DNA from: Acinetobacter corruptisaponis | GTDB lineage: Bacteria; Pseudomonadota; Gammaproteobacteria; Pseudomonadales; Moraxellaceae | Length of the DNA stretch: 64,000 bases | NCBI RefSeq assembly: GCF_030053775.1 | Contig: NZ_CP125669.1 | Span: 2,227,962-2,291,961 of the forward strand | Direction of reading: 5' to 3' | Shown: positions 53,386 through 63,020 of the stretch, piece by piece | Position numbering within the stretch: position 1 is the first letter of the stretch | Layout of the letters: the number at the start of each line of letters is the position of its first letter | Notes under the pieces: model-generated | Seen by the model: only the letters and a program-made list of their open reading frames with translations | Told to the model about the DNA's origin: nothing | The model's database searches: none | Translations under genes and position numbers: made by a program

Positions 53386-54552
53386 TTAAGGCTCTGGTTG
53401 TTCAGTTTCTTCTTTCACCATATTCAGGGGTGTCATGACAACTGAGGTTTCTGGGCGATTGCCTTTTAACTTAATCTGTAAACGCAATTCATTCACGGAA
53501 TCGGCATTGCGCAATGCCTCATCGTAGCTGATATCTCCCTCATTGTATAAATCAAACAGCGCCTGATCGAATGTTTGCATACCCAGTTCGCGGGATTTGG
53601 TCATAATCTCTTTCAAGTTATGGAAGTGGCCTTTGAGTATATTTTCGGCAATCAAGGGGGTGTTGAGTAGAATTTCTACCGCTGCACGGCGGCCTTTACC
53701 ATCCTGGGTGCGTACCAAACGCTGGGAAATAATAGCTTTCATGTTGGATGATAAATCCATCAGCAGTTGGTTGCGGCGTTCTTCAGGGAAGAAGTTGATA
53801 ATACGGTCAAGGGCCTGGTTGGCATTGTTGGCATGTAGCGTGCCTAGGCAGAGATGCCCTGTTTCGGCAAAGGCAATCGCATGCTCCATGGTTTCGGTAT
53901 CACGGATTTCACCAATCAGGATCACGTCAGGCGCCTGACGGAGGGTATTTTTCAAGGCATGGTGCCAGGTGTGGCAGTCAACCCCAACTTCACGGTGGGT
54001 CACCATCGATTTTTTATGCTTGTGCACATATTCCACTGGGTCTTCAACGGTAATGATATGCCCTGCCGAGTTTTCGTTACGATGGTCAATCATTGCAGCC
54101 AAGGAAGTTGATTTTCCTGAGCCTGTACTTCCCACCACCAAGACCAGACCACGTTTTTCCAGCATGACATTTTTAAGGGATTCTGGAAGTTTCAGCTTTT
54201 GAAACGTTGGAATTTCGGAAGTGATGGTTCGAATCACCATCCCTGTCTGGAGTTGCTGCTTAAACACATTGACACGGAAGCGTGAAACGTTGGGAACATT
54301 GATGGCAAAATTACATTCCCATTCATTTTCAAATTCCTGCCGCTGCTTTTCATTCATCAGACTATAGGCAAACAACCTGGTTTTTTCCGCTGTTAATGCC
54401 TGCTGTCCCAAGGGGCGCATCAGGCCCTGCAATTTAATGCTTGGGGGAAAATCCGCCGTAATGAATAAATCCGATCCTCCATACTCCACCACCTTGGTGA
54501 GCATGTGAAACATAAAGGTTTTGGCTTCTTCTAGTAGTTCCGCGTTGTACAT
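53386..54552 (-). CDS. Type IV pilus retraction ATPase, PilU-like (no adjacent pilT)
   Basis: 388 residues, PilT/PilU family. N-terminal GGSDLFITADFPPSIKLQG, Walker A VVGSTGSGKSTSLAAM (near residue 138), Asp box TVEDPVEY, Walker B LIGEIRD, His box LGTLHANNANQALDRI. The C-terminus continues with a PilU-like LFDLYNEGDISYDEALRNADSVNELRL followed by a 35-residue tail (ending EETEQPEP), longer than typical PilU. Its usual partner pilT is absent from both sides, so this may be a second PilU paralog. Acts in pilus retraction and twitching. Confidence 0.87.
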   Translation of the reverse strand: MYNAELLEEAKTFMFHMLTKVVEYGGSDLFITADFPPSIKLQGLMRPLGQQALTAEKTRLFAYSLMNEKQRQEFENEWECNFAINVPNVSRFRVNVFKQQLQTGMVIRTITSEIPTFQKLKLPESLKNVMLEKRGLVLVVGSTGSGKSTSLAAMIDHRNENSAGHIITVEDPVEYVHKHKKSMVTHREVGVDCHTWHHALKNTLRQAPDVILIGEIRDTETMEHAIAFAETGHLCLGTLHANNANQALDRIINFFPEERRNQLLMDLSSNMKAIISQRLVRTQDGKGRRAAVEILLNTPLIAENILKGHFHNLKEIMTKSRELGMQTFDQALFDLYNEGDISYDEALRNADSVNELRLQIKLKGNRPETSVVMTPLNMVKEETEQPEP

Positions 54553-54866
54553 CGCTATACCTAAACTGGATAAAATTTAAAATAATCAGGTGATCTGGGC
54601 TTGAATCTCATTTGTCCGAAAAACATCTCCCTGTTTCTCTAAAATGAGATTCCTTGAAAATAGGTTTTATCAAAACGAATTTTAAGCATCATTGTGAGTC
54701 TGGATATGACGCAATGATCGGTTGTGGCGGAATTATTCCAAAATTTAATGCGATGATCCACCTTATTCTGGTTTTATATTTATCTGTCAAAATGGTGTGA
54801 TATTTATTGTCAGTTTATTACCAAACTGGAGATGGAAGAAGAAAGTTATTTGAGCCTCAACAAAAA

Positions 54867-54882
54867 CGTTTCACGTGGAACA
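54867..54882. promoter_or_regulatory. parS-type ParB binding site 4
   Basis: CGTTTCACGTGGAACA, 15 of 16 positions. It lies in the 650-bp gap upstream of the exporter operon, about 6.6 kb from the origin. The gap also holds an inverted repeat GAATCTCATT (54602) / AATGAGATTC (54643) and otherwise no gene. Confidence 0.82.
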
Positions 54883-55202
54883 TAAAAAATTTCGGCGGTA
54901 TGAATTGATCAGGTATTTTTGATTATTTCACTGAAACACAAAAAATTATAAGAAATTTTGCAGTTCAGTACTCCATAAAGTATCAATTTTTCTCCAGCAA
55001 TTATCATTGTCTTGATTTCCTAAAATTGTCTTAATGATGATTGCTATACATATGTTCCGTATTTGTGGTGAATGAATCGCTTTCTATATATCACCTTTAA
55101 GGTTTGGCAAAGCAAGATTGCCCTCCCCATTCACTACATCTTTAATTTGAACTGAGCAATGTCTGGCAGAGGAATACGTTGAAGGAATAAAGGATTTTTA
55201 TC

Positions 55203-56351
55203 ATGGATGAGCTTTCCCCAGTTGTGGTGGAGGAGCCAGATTTTCATCACCGAAAAAAAGTCGCATGGCTGGTTTTTGGGATTTTATTGATCGGTTTGCT
55301 GGTGGGTCTGGGCTATTACATGCTGGTGTATCGCTATTACCAGAGCACGGATAATGCCTATGTCAAGGCTGACCTAACCTGGATTGTGCCTCGTGTCTCA
55401 GGTGCCGTGACCGAATTACAGGTGAAAGATAATCAAACCGTGAAACAGGGTCAGTTGCTGGCGGTGCTGGACAATCGGGATTTGCAGGCCCGTTATGAGC
55501 AGTCACAGGCGATGGTTGCGGCTAAACAAGCCAGTTTTGCGGTACAGAACCAGAATGAAAAAGCGGCAGAGGCAGGTGTTTTTCAGGCCCAGTCTTCAGT
55601 TGATGCTGCTCAGGCCAGCATTACTCAGGCGCAGTCATCTGTGGAAACCAGCAAGGCTGAACTGGATCGGTTACAGGCTGAGCATGTCCGTTATCAGCAG
55701 TTATTGAATGATAGAGTAATTACCCAACAAAAATTTGAATCTATTCGTGCCCAGTATCTAAGTGCACAGGCAAATTACCAAAATGCCCTAGCTGCGGTTC
55801 AGTCGGCAAAGGCGCAATATCAGCATGCAGTGGCTGTGGTTTACGCATCACAGGCACAGACTGAAAGTGTCAAGGCTGCCCGTATGCAGATGCAGGCCGA
55901 CCTGAACAGTGCCAAAGCTTCAGCAAAATTTAACCAGATTGATGTGAGTTCTTCACAGGTGGTCGCCCCAGTTTCTGGAAAAGTCGGCAACATTGCAGTA
56001 CGTCTCGGTTCGCGTGTCTCACCACAGACCCGTTTAATGGCAATTATTCCAGACCACAGCGTCTATGTGGAAGCCAACTTTAAGGAGACCCAGATTGAGA
56101 AAATGCGGATTGGGCAGCGGGTAGAATTGACGCTGGACGCTTATCCGAGCCTGACTTTTCAGGGCAAGATTGAAAGCTTTGCCCCTGCTTCGGGCGCCAC
56201 CTTTTCCATGATGCCACCTGACAATGCCACAGGAAATTTCAACAAGGTGGTACAGCGCATTCCTGTGCGCATTGCGATTCAGCCTCATCCGCAACTGGAT
56301 TTGGTCAAGCCAGGTTTGTCTGTACTGGCAACCGTCGACCTTAGAAGCTAA
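55203..56351 (+). CDS. EmrA-like periplasmic adaptor (HlyD family)
   Basis: 382 residues. Short cytoplasmic N-terminus, one membrane helix (KVAWLVFGILLIGLLVGLGYYML), then biotinyl-lipoyl-like domain (VPRVSGAVTELQVKDNQTVKQGQLLAVLDNRD), a long alpha-hairpin (about 80-215) rich in Ala/Gln, the second lipoyl half (VVAPVSGKVGNIAVRLGSRV) and a beta-barrel. Bridges the MFS exporter to TolC. First gene of a six-gene run; 25 bp before emrB-like gene. Confidence 0.9.
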   Translation: MDELSPVVVEEPDFHHRKKVAWLVFGILLIGLLVGLGYYMLVYRYYQSTDNAYVKADLTWIVPRVSGAVTELQVKDNQTVKQGQLLAVLDNRDLQARYEQSQAMVAAKQASFAVQNQNEKAAEAGVFQAQSSVDAAQASITQAQSSVETSKAELDRLQAEHVRYQQLLNDRVITQQKFESIRAQYLSAQANYQNALAAVQSAKAQYQHAVAVVYASQAQTESVKAARMQMQADLNSAKASAKFNQIDVSSSQVVAPVSGKVGNIAVRLGSRVSPQTRLMAIIPDHSVYVEANFKETQIEKMRIGQRVELTLDAYPSLTFQGKIESFAPASGATFSMMPPDNATGNFNKVVQRIPVRIAIQPHPQLDLVKPGLSVLATVDLRS

Positions 56352-56375
56352 ATGGGCTGAAACAGGAAGAACAGG

Positions 56376-57914
56376 ATGGCTGCACAGGACTGGAAATTTT
56401 CTCCCAAAACCGCATGGATCATTTTCACTGCCATGATTTTTGGCAATTTTATGGCGATTCTGGATATCCAGATTGTAGCCAGTTCGCTGAATGAAATTCA
56501 GGCAGGGATGAGTGCCAGTCGCTATGAAGTGACTTGGGTACAAACGACTTACCTAATTGCGGAAATTATTGCCATTCCCATGTCCAGTATTGTGGCACGG
56601 ATTTTATCAACTCGTGTTTATTACACCCTGTGTGCGGTCGGTTTTACCCTCAGTTCGCTATTGTGCGCACTGGCGTGGAATCTGGAAAGTTTACTGGTGT
56701 TTCGGGCCATTCAGGGCTTTACAGGTGGTGGCATGATTCCCACCTCCATGACCGCCTTATACCTGTTGTTTCCAGATCATAAACGGGCGATTCCATTAGT
56801 GCTGTTTGGCATGGTCAGTACCCTTGGTCCTGCCATTGGCCCGACCATTGGAGGTTATCTGACCACGCATTTTTCATGGCACTGGATGTTCCTGATCAAC
56901 ATCATTCCAGGCATCTTGATTGCCACCATTGTGTATAGCAATCAGGCAATTGATCAGCCAAAACATAGTCTGATCAAGCAACTGGACTGGTTGAGTTTGA
57001 TCGGTATGGCGATGTTTCTGGGTGGACTGGAATATTTTCTGGATGAGGGCGCTCGCCATGACTGGTTTGCCGATGTAGCGGTACGGACGGCATTTATTAC
57101 CTGTATTACAGGTGCAATGATTTTCTTTTACCGTAGTTTTACCTCGCCGAATCCCCTGCTGGATTTGAGTGTCTTTAAAAATAAGAACTTTACCCTAAGT
57201 GCCATCATCACCTTTGTGATTGGCATGGCTTTGTATGGTCTGGGCTATATGATCCCTGTATTTCTGGGACAGGTTCGGGAAATGAACAGTAGCCAGATCG
57301 GTCACATCATGATGGTGACGGGCATTGTCATGTTCTGTTTTGCCCCACTTTTGGCTTGGCTGATTCCGAATTTTGATACCCGTAAAACGGTGTTTGTCGG
57401 CATGTTGTTGGCCACTTTTGGGGTGTGGCTGAATGCACATTTAACCATTCACAGTGACTACGACTTTATGTTCTGGCCGCAGGTGTATCGGGGTATTGGC
57501 CTGATGATTTGCCTGATTGTGGTGTCACATCTGGCAATGGGCACCCTGCCCATGCATAAGATTGCCGATGCCAGCGGGATTTATAACGTGATGCGCAACA
57601 TTGGTGGTGCGGTTGGGCTGGCGTTGATTAACTCGTCACTGGACTGGCTGACCGCATGGCATGTCACTGAACTAAATAGTGCGCTTACGCCTGCCAATGC
57701 TGTGTTTATGGAACGTCTGGATCAACTGACTGCGCAATATGCCGAACTGGGCGAACAGGCGCAACAACTGGCGATCAGTAGCATTTATCGGGATGTGCAC
57801 TATCAGGCGTTGACCGCCAGTTTTAATGACCTGTTAAAGCTATTGTCGCTGCTGATGTTAGGTGCTGCGCTATTAACACTATGGATGGATCGCTCACGCA
57901 AAATGTCAATTTAA
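56376..57914 (+). CDS. EmrB-like MFS exporter (DHA2, 14 TM)
   Basis: 512 residues with about 14 membrane helices. Signature blocks: FGNFMAILDIQIVASSLNEI at the start, RAIQGFTGGGMIPTSM (motif C-like), LVLFGMVSTLGPAIGPTIGGYL. EmrB-type proteins pump hydrophobic drugs or metabolites through EmrA and TolC. Here it leads a locus that includes synthesis-type enzymes, so its natural cargo may be a made product. 88 bp before the next gene, which includes an inverted repeat AATCAGT (57937) / ACTGATT (57957). Confidence 0.92.
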   Translation: MAAQDWKFSPKTAWIIFTAMIFGNFMAILDIQIVASSLNEIQAGMSASRYEVTWVQTTYLIAEIIAIPMSSIVARILSTRVYYTLCAVGFTLSSLLCALAWNLESLLVFRAIQGFTGGGMIPTSMTALYLLFPDHKRAIPLVLFGMVSTLGPAIGPTIGGYLTTHFSWHWMFLINIIPGILIATIVYSNQAIDQPKHSLIKQLDWLSLIGMAMFLGGLEYFLDEGARHDWFADVAVRTAFITCITGAMIFFYRSFTSPNPLLDLSVFKNKNFTLSAIITFVIGMALYGLGYMIPVFLGQVREMNSSQIGHIMMVTGIVMFCFAPLLAWLIPNFDTRKTVFVGMLLATFGVWLNAHLTIHSDYDFMFWPQVYRGIGLMICLIVVSHLAMGTLPMHKIADASGIYNVMRNIGGAVGLALINSSLDWLTAWHVTELNSALTPANAVFMERLDQLTAQYAELGEQAQQLAISSIYRDVHYQALTASFNDLLKLLSLLMLGAALLTLWMDRSRKMSI

Positions 57915-58002
57915 TGGATTGAAATTAAAAAGATTAAATCAGTTTGTACTTATCAGACTGATTGAACAGGTGAAATGTAAATTATTTTAGGGATGAAATG
58001 TC

Positions 58003-58815
58003 ATGGTGATGAAGTTAGTTAAGGCGAAAATGAAAAAGCCACAGGTGAAGCAGGAACCTTTTGGAAAATATCTGGAACGTCGCAAAATTAGTATGCAGCA
58101 ACTCCAAGAAATGTATGCAATTTATGCGCAATATTATGACAATACCAATTTTCCGCTATTTTTAGATGACTTTAGTAATAAGCATGGGGCGATCCTGATT
58201 TTTCATCCTAAGACTGAGCAAATCGTGGGTTTTTCTACCATGGCGATTCACCAATTTGAATTTGGGCATCAGCGTTATACGTTCCTGTTTAGTGGTGATA
58301 CCGTAGTGAAACGTGAATTCTGGGGCAACCGTGCCTTGCAGGCGACCTTTGTTAAGCTAGTGATGCGTCTCCGCTTTCAGTATCCACGTGATGAGTTTTA
58401 CTGGCTGCTGATTTCTAAAGGCTATAAAACCTATTTGCTCATGGCAAATAATTACTATGTGTATTATCCAAATGTTGAGGGTAAGCATCAGCAGCTTGCG
58501 CCTGTACTGGAATATTACTGCAAGAAGTTTTTCCCTAAATATTATAATGAAATGAGTCATTTGCTGAATTTTGGTGAGGACTACCAACCGCTTAAAGGTG
58601 AGGTGGCACCGATTACTGCCAAAATGCGTCTGGATAATCCGAAGATTGATTATTTTGCCAAAATGAATCCAACTTGGGAGCAAGGGACAGAGTTGCCTTG
58701 TATAGGCTATCTGGGCTGGGGTGACATTATGCGTTATCCATTGCGCTTTTTTAGTAAGCCGATCAGCAAGGGAAAACTAGAGGCAAGGTTGTGCAATAAA
58801 CAGGGTGGATGCTGA
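58003..58815 (+). CDS. Putative acyltransferase-like protein of GH3 locus
   Basis: 270 residues, no signal peptide. A mixed alpha/beta pattern with HQFEFGHQRYTFLFSGDTVV and LLISKGYKTYLLMANNYYVYYP, which is compatible with a GNAT-type (N-acyl transferase) fold, though no acetyl-CoA loop stands out. It overlaps the GH3 gene (which starts at 58809 or 58815), so the two are translationally coupled. A role in acylation of an amine or amino acid is inference from context. I do not recognise a named family. Confidence 0.5.
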   Translation: MVMKLVKAKMKKPQVKQEPFGKYLERRKISMQQLQEMYAIYAQYYDNTNFPLFLDDFSNKHGAILIFHPKTEQIVGFSTMAIHQFEFGHQRYTFLFSGDTVVKREFWGNRALQATFVKLVMRLRFQYPRDEFYWLLISKGYKTYLLMANNYYVYYPNVEGKHQQLAPVLEYYCKKFFPKYYNEMSHLLNFGEDYQPLKGEVAPITAKMRLDNPKIDYFAKMNPTWEQGTELPCIGYLGWGDIMRYPLRFFSKPISKGKLEARLCNKQGGC

Positions 58816-60437
58816 TGGCGATTGCATGGTTGAGTTCAACCGCACACCTGATATTGCAATGGTTTTGCCGTGGTGCAGACCAGCGTTTTAAGCGGCAGAA
58901 TATGCAGCTTGAAGCGGTGCAGCGTCAACGGCTGGCACAGGTATTGGCACAGTCCAGTCTGGCAAAACAGCATGGCATCACTGATTATGAGGGATTTTGT
59001 CGGCAATTCCAGCCAACACGCTATGCTGACTGGAAAGCACAAATCCAGCAATGGCGGACACAAAAACAACCCTTATCCGCCAGCAAACTGGTGCGTTATC
59101 AACCGACCAGCGGTTCCAGTGAACAGATCAAGTTTATTCCCTATACGCAGGCTTTTTTGGATGAGCTGGATCATGCGATTGCGCCGTGGCTGTCAAGTAT
59201 GTATCGGCGATGTCCGCAACTGGCACAGGGCAAGCATTACTGGTCGGTGTCATGGCTGCCTGAAAGCCAGCGAGAAATCTTAAAGGATGACAACCTGAAT
59301 GATGACAGCGCATTATTGGGCATTGGCAAACGGATTTTAGCCAAGTTTACGCAGGCAGTGCCGAGTGAAATTGCCTTTGCTGCGCATGCTGAGGATGCCA
59401 TGTTTGCCACCCTCTGTTATCTGGTGGCAGAGCGGAATTTAAGCATGATTTCCGTGTGGAGTCCGACCTTTGCCCTGCAATTACTCGATCAACTTCAACA
59501 GTATGCGGAAGAAATTGCGCAGGTGCTGGCACATGGACAATGGGGAGGGCGTCAGGCGTCATTACAGGCAGTTAAGGCACCTTATGCGCCACAACGTGCC
59601 AAAATGTTACAGCAATGGCAGCAGGCTGGCGCAACCGATATTGCCCAGTTATGGGAAAAGCTGAGTTTTGTGTCCAGTTGGGATACTGCGGGTTCCAAAA
59701 AATGGGCGCAACATTTACAGAATGCCCTGCCCTTTGCCCAGTTTGAAAGTAAAGGTTTATGGGCGACTGAGGGAGTGGTGACCATTCCCTATGAGGGTAA
59801 ATATCCGCTGGCTTATCACAGCCATTTTTATGAGTTTGAATACCTGACAGGTGAAAAAGTCGGGCAGATTATTCCCTCATGGCAGTTGCAAATTGGGGAT
59901 GTAGTCAGTCCGATTTTAAGCAGTGGCAATGGATTATTGCGTTACTGTCTGGATGATTGCCTGAAAGTGACGGGATTTTTTGGACAAGTGCCCTGTTTTG
60001 AATTTCAGGGAAGACGTTTTGGCGTGGACTTGGTGGGTGAAAAGCTGTCACCTGAAATTGCGCAACAAGTGATTGCCATGTTTGCTGAAAAACAGCTACA
60101 GGCGATTTCATTGTTGGCGGTTGAAACCGAACAACCTGCCAAGCCCTTTTATTGTGCCTTGATTGAAGGACAATTTAACCCAACTCAAATGGCGCAATTT
60201 GCTGCACAGCTTGATCTGGTGTTACGACAAAATTTTCACTATGAACTGGCACGGGATTTAGGACAGCTCGTCCCGCCACAATGTTGTGAGGCCGACAATG
60301 GCTGGGAAGCCTACAAACAGTTGGTGATGCGGGATGGCATGATTGAGGGCAATATCAAGCCAGAGCCATTAAAAAAAGTCAGTTTTGCCAGCCTCCAGCG
60401 TTTTCAGGCAACTAAAAATGGTGAGGTAGTTGAATGA
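58809..60437 (+). CDS. GH3-family acyl-amido synthetase
   Basis: 542 residues. GH3 enzymes adenylate carboxylates and pass them to an amino acid or other amine (plant jasmonate and auxin conjugation is the best known case). Visible marks: VRYQPTSGSSEQIKFIPYT (phosphate-binding SGSSxxxK, near residue 95), ISVWSPTFALQLLDQL, and later GLLRYCLDDCLKVTGFFG with the RYxxDDxxxVxG type motif. The N-terminus has a hydrophobic stretch (ILQWFCRGADQ). Substrate unknown. Stop TGA overlaps ATG of the next gene (ATGA), so translation is coupled. Confidence 0.85.
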   Translation: MLMAIAWLSSTAHLILQWFCRGADQRFKRQNMQLEAVQRQRLAQVLAQSSLAKQHGITDYEGFCRQFQPTRYADWKAQIQQWRTQKQPLSASKLVRYQPTSGSSEQIKFIPYTQAFLDELDHAIAPWLSSMYRRCPQLAQGKHYWSVSWLPESQREILKDDNLNDDSALLGIGKRILAKFTQAVPSEIAFAAHAEDAMFATLCYLVAERNLSMISVWSPTFALQLLDQLQQYAEEIAQVLAHGQWGGRQASLQAVKAPYAPQRAKMLQQWQQAGATDIAQLWEKLSFVSSWDTAGSKKWAQHLQNALPFAQFESKGLWATEGVVTIPYEGKYPLAYHSHFYEFEYLTGEKVGQIIPSWQLQIGDVVSPILSSGNGLLRYCLDDCLKVTGFFGQVPCFEFQGRRFGVDLVGEKLSPEIAQQVIAMFAEKQLQAISLLAVETEQPAKPFYCALIEGQFNPTQMAQFAAQLDLVLRQNFHYELARDLGQLVPPQCCEADNGWEAYKQLVMRDGMIEGNIKPEPLKKVSFASLQRFQATKNGEVVE

Positions 60438-61700
60438 TTAAACTCAAGCTGCTATTTTTAATGGGCAGTTTAAGCATTGCGCCTACAGGTTTTGCCCTGA
60501 CACTGGATCAGGCCATTGGTGCATGAAAGCCAGTTAAAGCTGAGTCAGTTGAATTTGGCACAGGGTCAGGCCATGTTGCAACAGGCCAAACAGCAATATG
60601 GCCTTAACGTCAATCTGGTGGGACAGTATGGCCATGAAAAAGTGGTGACACCGCAAGGTGTGTATGTGCCGACCGAGGGTTCCAGAAATTTTCATGGTGC
60701 AGAGCTGCAATTTGACTATCCACTGTATACCTTTGGCCGTTACCGTACAGGCATCAATGCTGCCAAGATGCAACTGGCAGCTCGTGGACAGGCTGTGTCT
60801 GGTCAAAGTGCTGACACGATTCTACAAACGGTAAAAGTCTATTGTAATGTACTGAAACAGCAGGCTTTGCTGGACTTGAAAATCCAGATGCGTGCCAATT
60901 TAAAGCAGTCCTTATATGAAGCGGAACGACGTTTTAAGGTCGGCATGATTACCCGTGCCGATCTGGCGCAGGTACAGGCGCAGTATGCGCAAGGCATTGC
61001 TGATGTAGTCAGCGTACAGTCCAACCTTAAAATAGCGCAGACCCAGTTTAATCTGGTGACGGGTCAAGTGGCACAAGACTTAAAACAAATTGCCAACTTA
61101 CCCACGATTCCAGCCAATGTTGAAACCGCTTTGGGGCAATTAGAGCAACATCCCCTGTTACGACAGGCGCAGTATGAACAACAGGCCGCACAGCAACAGT
61201 ATCATCTTAGCAAGCTGGAACTTAAGCCGATGTTGATGTTGAATAGCCGAGCAGGTGTACAGGATCAGCTTGAAACCCCAAACAGCAAAAGTGAAAATTA
61301 CTCGGTCAGTGCGCAACTGAAAATTCCACTGTTTGATGATGGGTTAAATCGCGCCAATCGCTTAAAAGCGTTAACGGATGTTGATCTGGCAAAGCAAAAG
61401 GCACAAACCCTGAAACAAAATTTGCAGCAGGACATTCAGACCAGCTATGCCCAGCTTGAAGCTATCCGACAAAATAGGCTGGCGCTTCATGAAGCAGTTC
61501 AGTCTGCCACAGTGGCCTTGCAATACATCAAAAAAGAACAGGAAGTTGGTACTAAGACCACCTTTGATGAACTCACCGCAGAACAAACCCTATTCGATAT
61601 GCAGACCCAGCAAGTCCTGAATGATCAGGATGAGGTGGTGTTGGTTTATCAATTGCTGGATCAGATGGGAGGGCTGAACGCTGTAAATAACAGCAAATGA
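60434..61700 (+). pseudogene. TolC-family outer membrane efflux protein, frameshifted
   Basis: The gene starts at 60434 with a signal peptide (MIKLKLLFLMGSLS to PTGFA) and LTLDQAIGA, then stops at 60524. The remaining 394-residue frame (from about 60516: VHESQLKLSQLNLAQGQAML...) is a complete TolC core: paired helical repeats with LYTFGRYRTGINAAKMQL, GMITRADLAQVQAQYA and KTTFDELTAEQTLFD. In TolC proteins these join as LTLDQAI plus a helix, so a one-base loss near 60513-60524 splits one gene. Without repair, the mature protein would lack its signal peptide. Assembly error is possible. Confidence 0.8.
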
Positions 61701-61738
61701 TTTGCTGATAGCCACCTATGTTTAAAGGAGTAAACAGG

Positions 61739-62890
61739 ATGCAAACGACCGAGAAAAAGGCACCCTATCTGGTGGTCAGGGAAGCCACACCAGAAGATGA
61801 TCAGGCATTACGCCAATTGGTGGCAGTACCGATGACCACACGCGGTGTCATGCTGAGCTTTCAGCGTGAGCCCAGTTATTTTCAGGCAGCCAGGGTCATT
61901 TATGAGGCCAATGACAATGCAGAGATTGAGGATAAAACCACCAAAAAACTACTGGCATGCTATGGCAATGGCTATCGCCACTGCTATGTCAATGGGCATG
62001 TTTTTCCAATGCGTTATGCCTGTGATTTAAGGGTCGATCTGCAATTTCGTGGTCAATCCTTACTTAAATTACTCGGTAAAAAAATGCAGGAGACCATGCA
62101 TCATCCTAATTTTAATCAAATCATTATTTTTAATGACAATTATGCCGCACGGGCTGCCTTGCAGACAGGTAGGACAGGATTACCTGACTATTATGATGAG
62201 GGATTGGTGGAAACTTTGACTCTGACAGGATTTAAAACAGCCCAGTATCCAGAGATTATGAAGACACAGGGTCAGCTTGATTTTTCCAGGGTGAAACGAG
62301 TCACCGCACAGCCACAGTATATTGAGCAAATGAATGAGTTTGTGCAAAAAATGGCGCAGTTCTATAACTTTATACCTGCCTATGATTTTTATCATTTACT
62401 ACGAAAAGATGAGTATTTTCAAGGCCTGAGTTTACATGATTTTCAGTTGTACCTGCTGGATGATGAGATTGTGGGCATGTTTGGTTTATGGCGCCAATCG
62501 GCATTCAAGCAAAGCAAGATTTTGCATTATCACTGGTCGATTGGCCTGATCCGACCAATTTATAATCTACTTGCAAAATGGGCTGGACTCATGACTCTGC
62601 CTAAAATTGGCGAATCATTTAAATATCATGCCCTGCATTCACTGTTATGTCATCCTGAACACCTGTTCCTGCACGACCATATGTTGCGGGAGGCGTTAAA
62701 ACTTTCCAGACAACAAGGCGTTGGCTGCATTTCATTTACCCTGTCGCATCAGGACCCACGTCAGAAACTGAATCAGTTTTATAAGGGTGAACTGCTTACT
62801 GGCATGCATGGTTTTTTAAGCTATCAACAAGACCCAAGACCATTGTTTGACCTTGCACGAATTCCCTATTTTGAAGTGGGACGGATTTAA
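61739..62890 (+). CDS. GNAT-family N-acyltransferase of GH3 locus
   Basis: 384 residues from ATG 61739 (AAAGGAG 8 bp upstream; frame open to 61718). Two GNAT-like halves: the first with YLVVREATPEDDQALRQL, LRVDLQFRGQSLLKLLGKKM (acetyl-CoA loop RGQSxxK) and FNDNYAARAALQTGR; the second with YLLDDEIVGMFGLWRQSAFK. The tandem arrangement resembles double-GNAT proteins that acylate amino groups. Substrate unknown. Next to the GH3 gene it suggests a small acyl-amide pathway. Confidence 0.68.
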   Translation: MQTTEKKAPYLVVREATPEDDQALRQLVAVPMTTRGVMLSFQREPSYFQAARVIYEANDNAEIEDKTTKKLLACYGNGYRHCYVNGHVFPMRYACDLRVDLQFRGQSLLKLLGKKMQETMHHPNFNQIIIFNDNYAARAALQTGRTGLPDYYDEGLVETLTLTGFKTAQYPEIMKTQGQLDFSRVKRVTAQPQYIEQMNEFVQKMAQFYNFIPAYDFYHLLRKDEYFQGLSLHDFQLYLLDDEIVGMFGLWRQSAFKQSKILHYHWSIGLIRPIYNLLAKWAGLMTLPKIGESFKYHALHSLLCHPEHLFLHDHMLREALKLSRQQGVGCISFTLSHQDPRQKLNQFYKGELLTGMHGFLSYQQDPRPLFDLARIPYFEVGRI

Positions 62891-62900
62891 GCAGATGCAA

Positions 62901-62916
62901 CGTTCCACGTGAAACC
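62901..62916. promoter_or_regulatory. parS-like ParB site 5 (weaker)
   Basis: CGTTCCACGTGAAACC, 14 of 16 positions, core TTCCACGTGAA intact, 11 bp after the GNAT stop codon, about 14.7 kb from the origin. Confidence 0.65.
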
Positions 62917-63020
62917 TTGATGTTCCTGTTTGGTTTTTGGTTGCTGCTCGGTAAATTTGGCTGTTTGTGAAATGGAGCTGGATTACAATAACCAGCGTAA
63001 CAGTGCCTGAGTGAATATCC

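Noticed and set aside
60516..61700. TolC core read as an intact gene starting at the TTG at 60516
   Set aside because: The start would lie inside the mature part, without a signal peptide; the true N-terminus is encoded in another frame from 60434.
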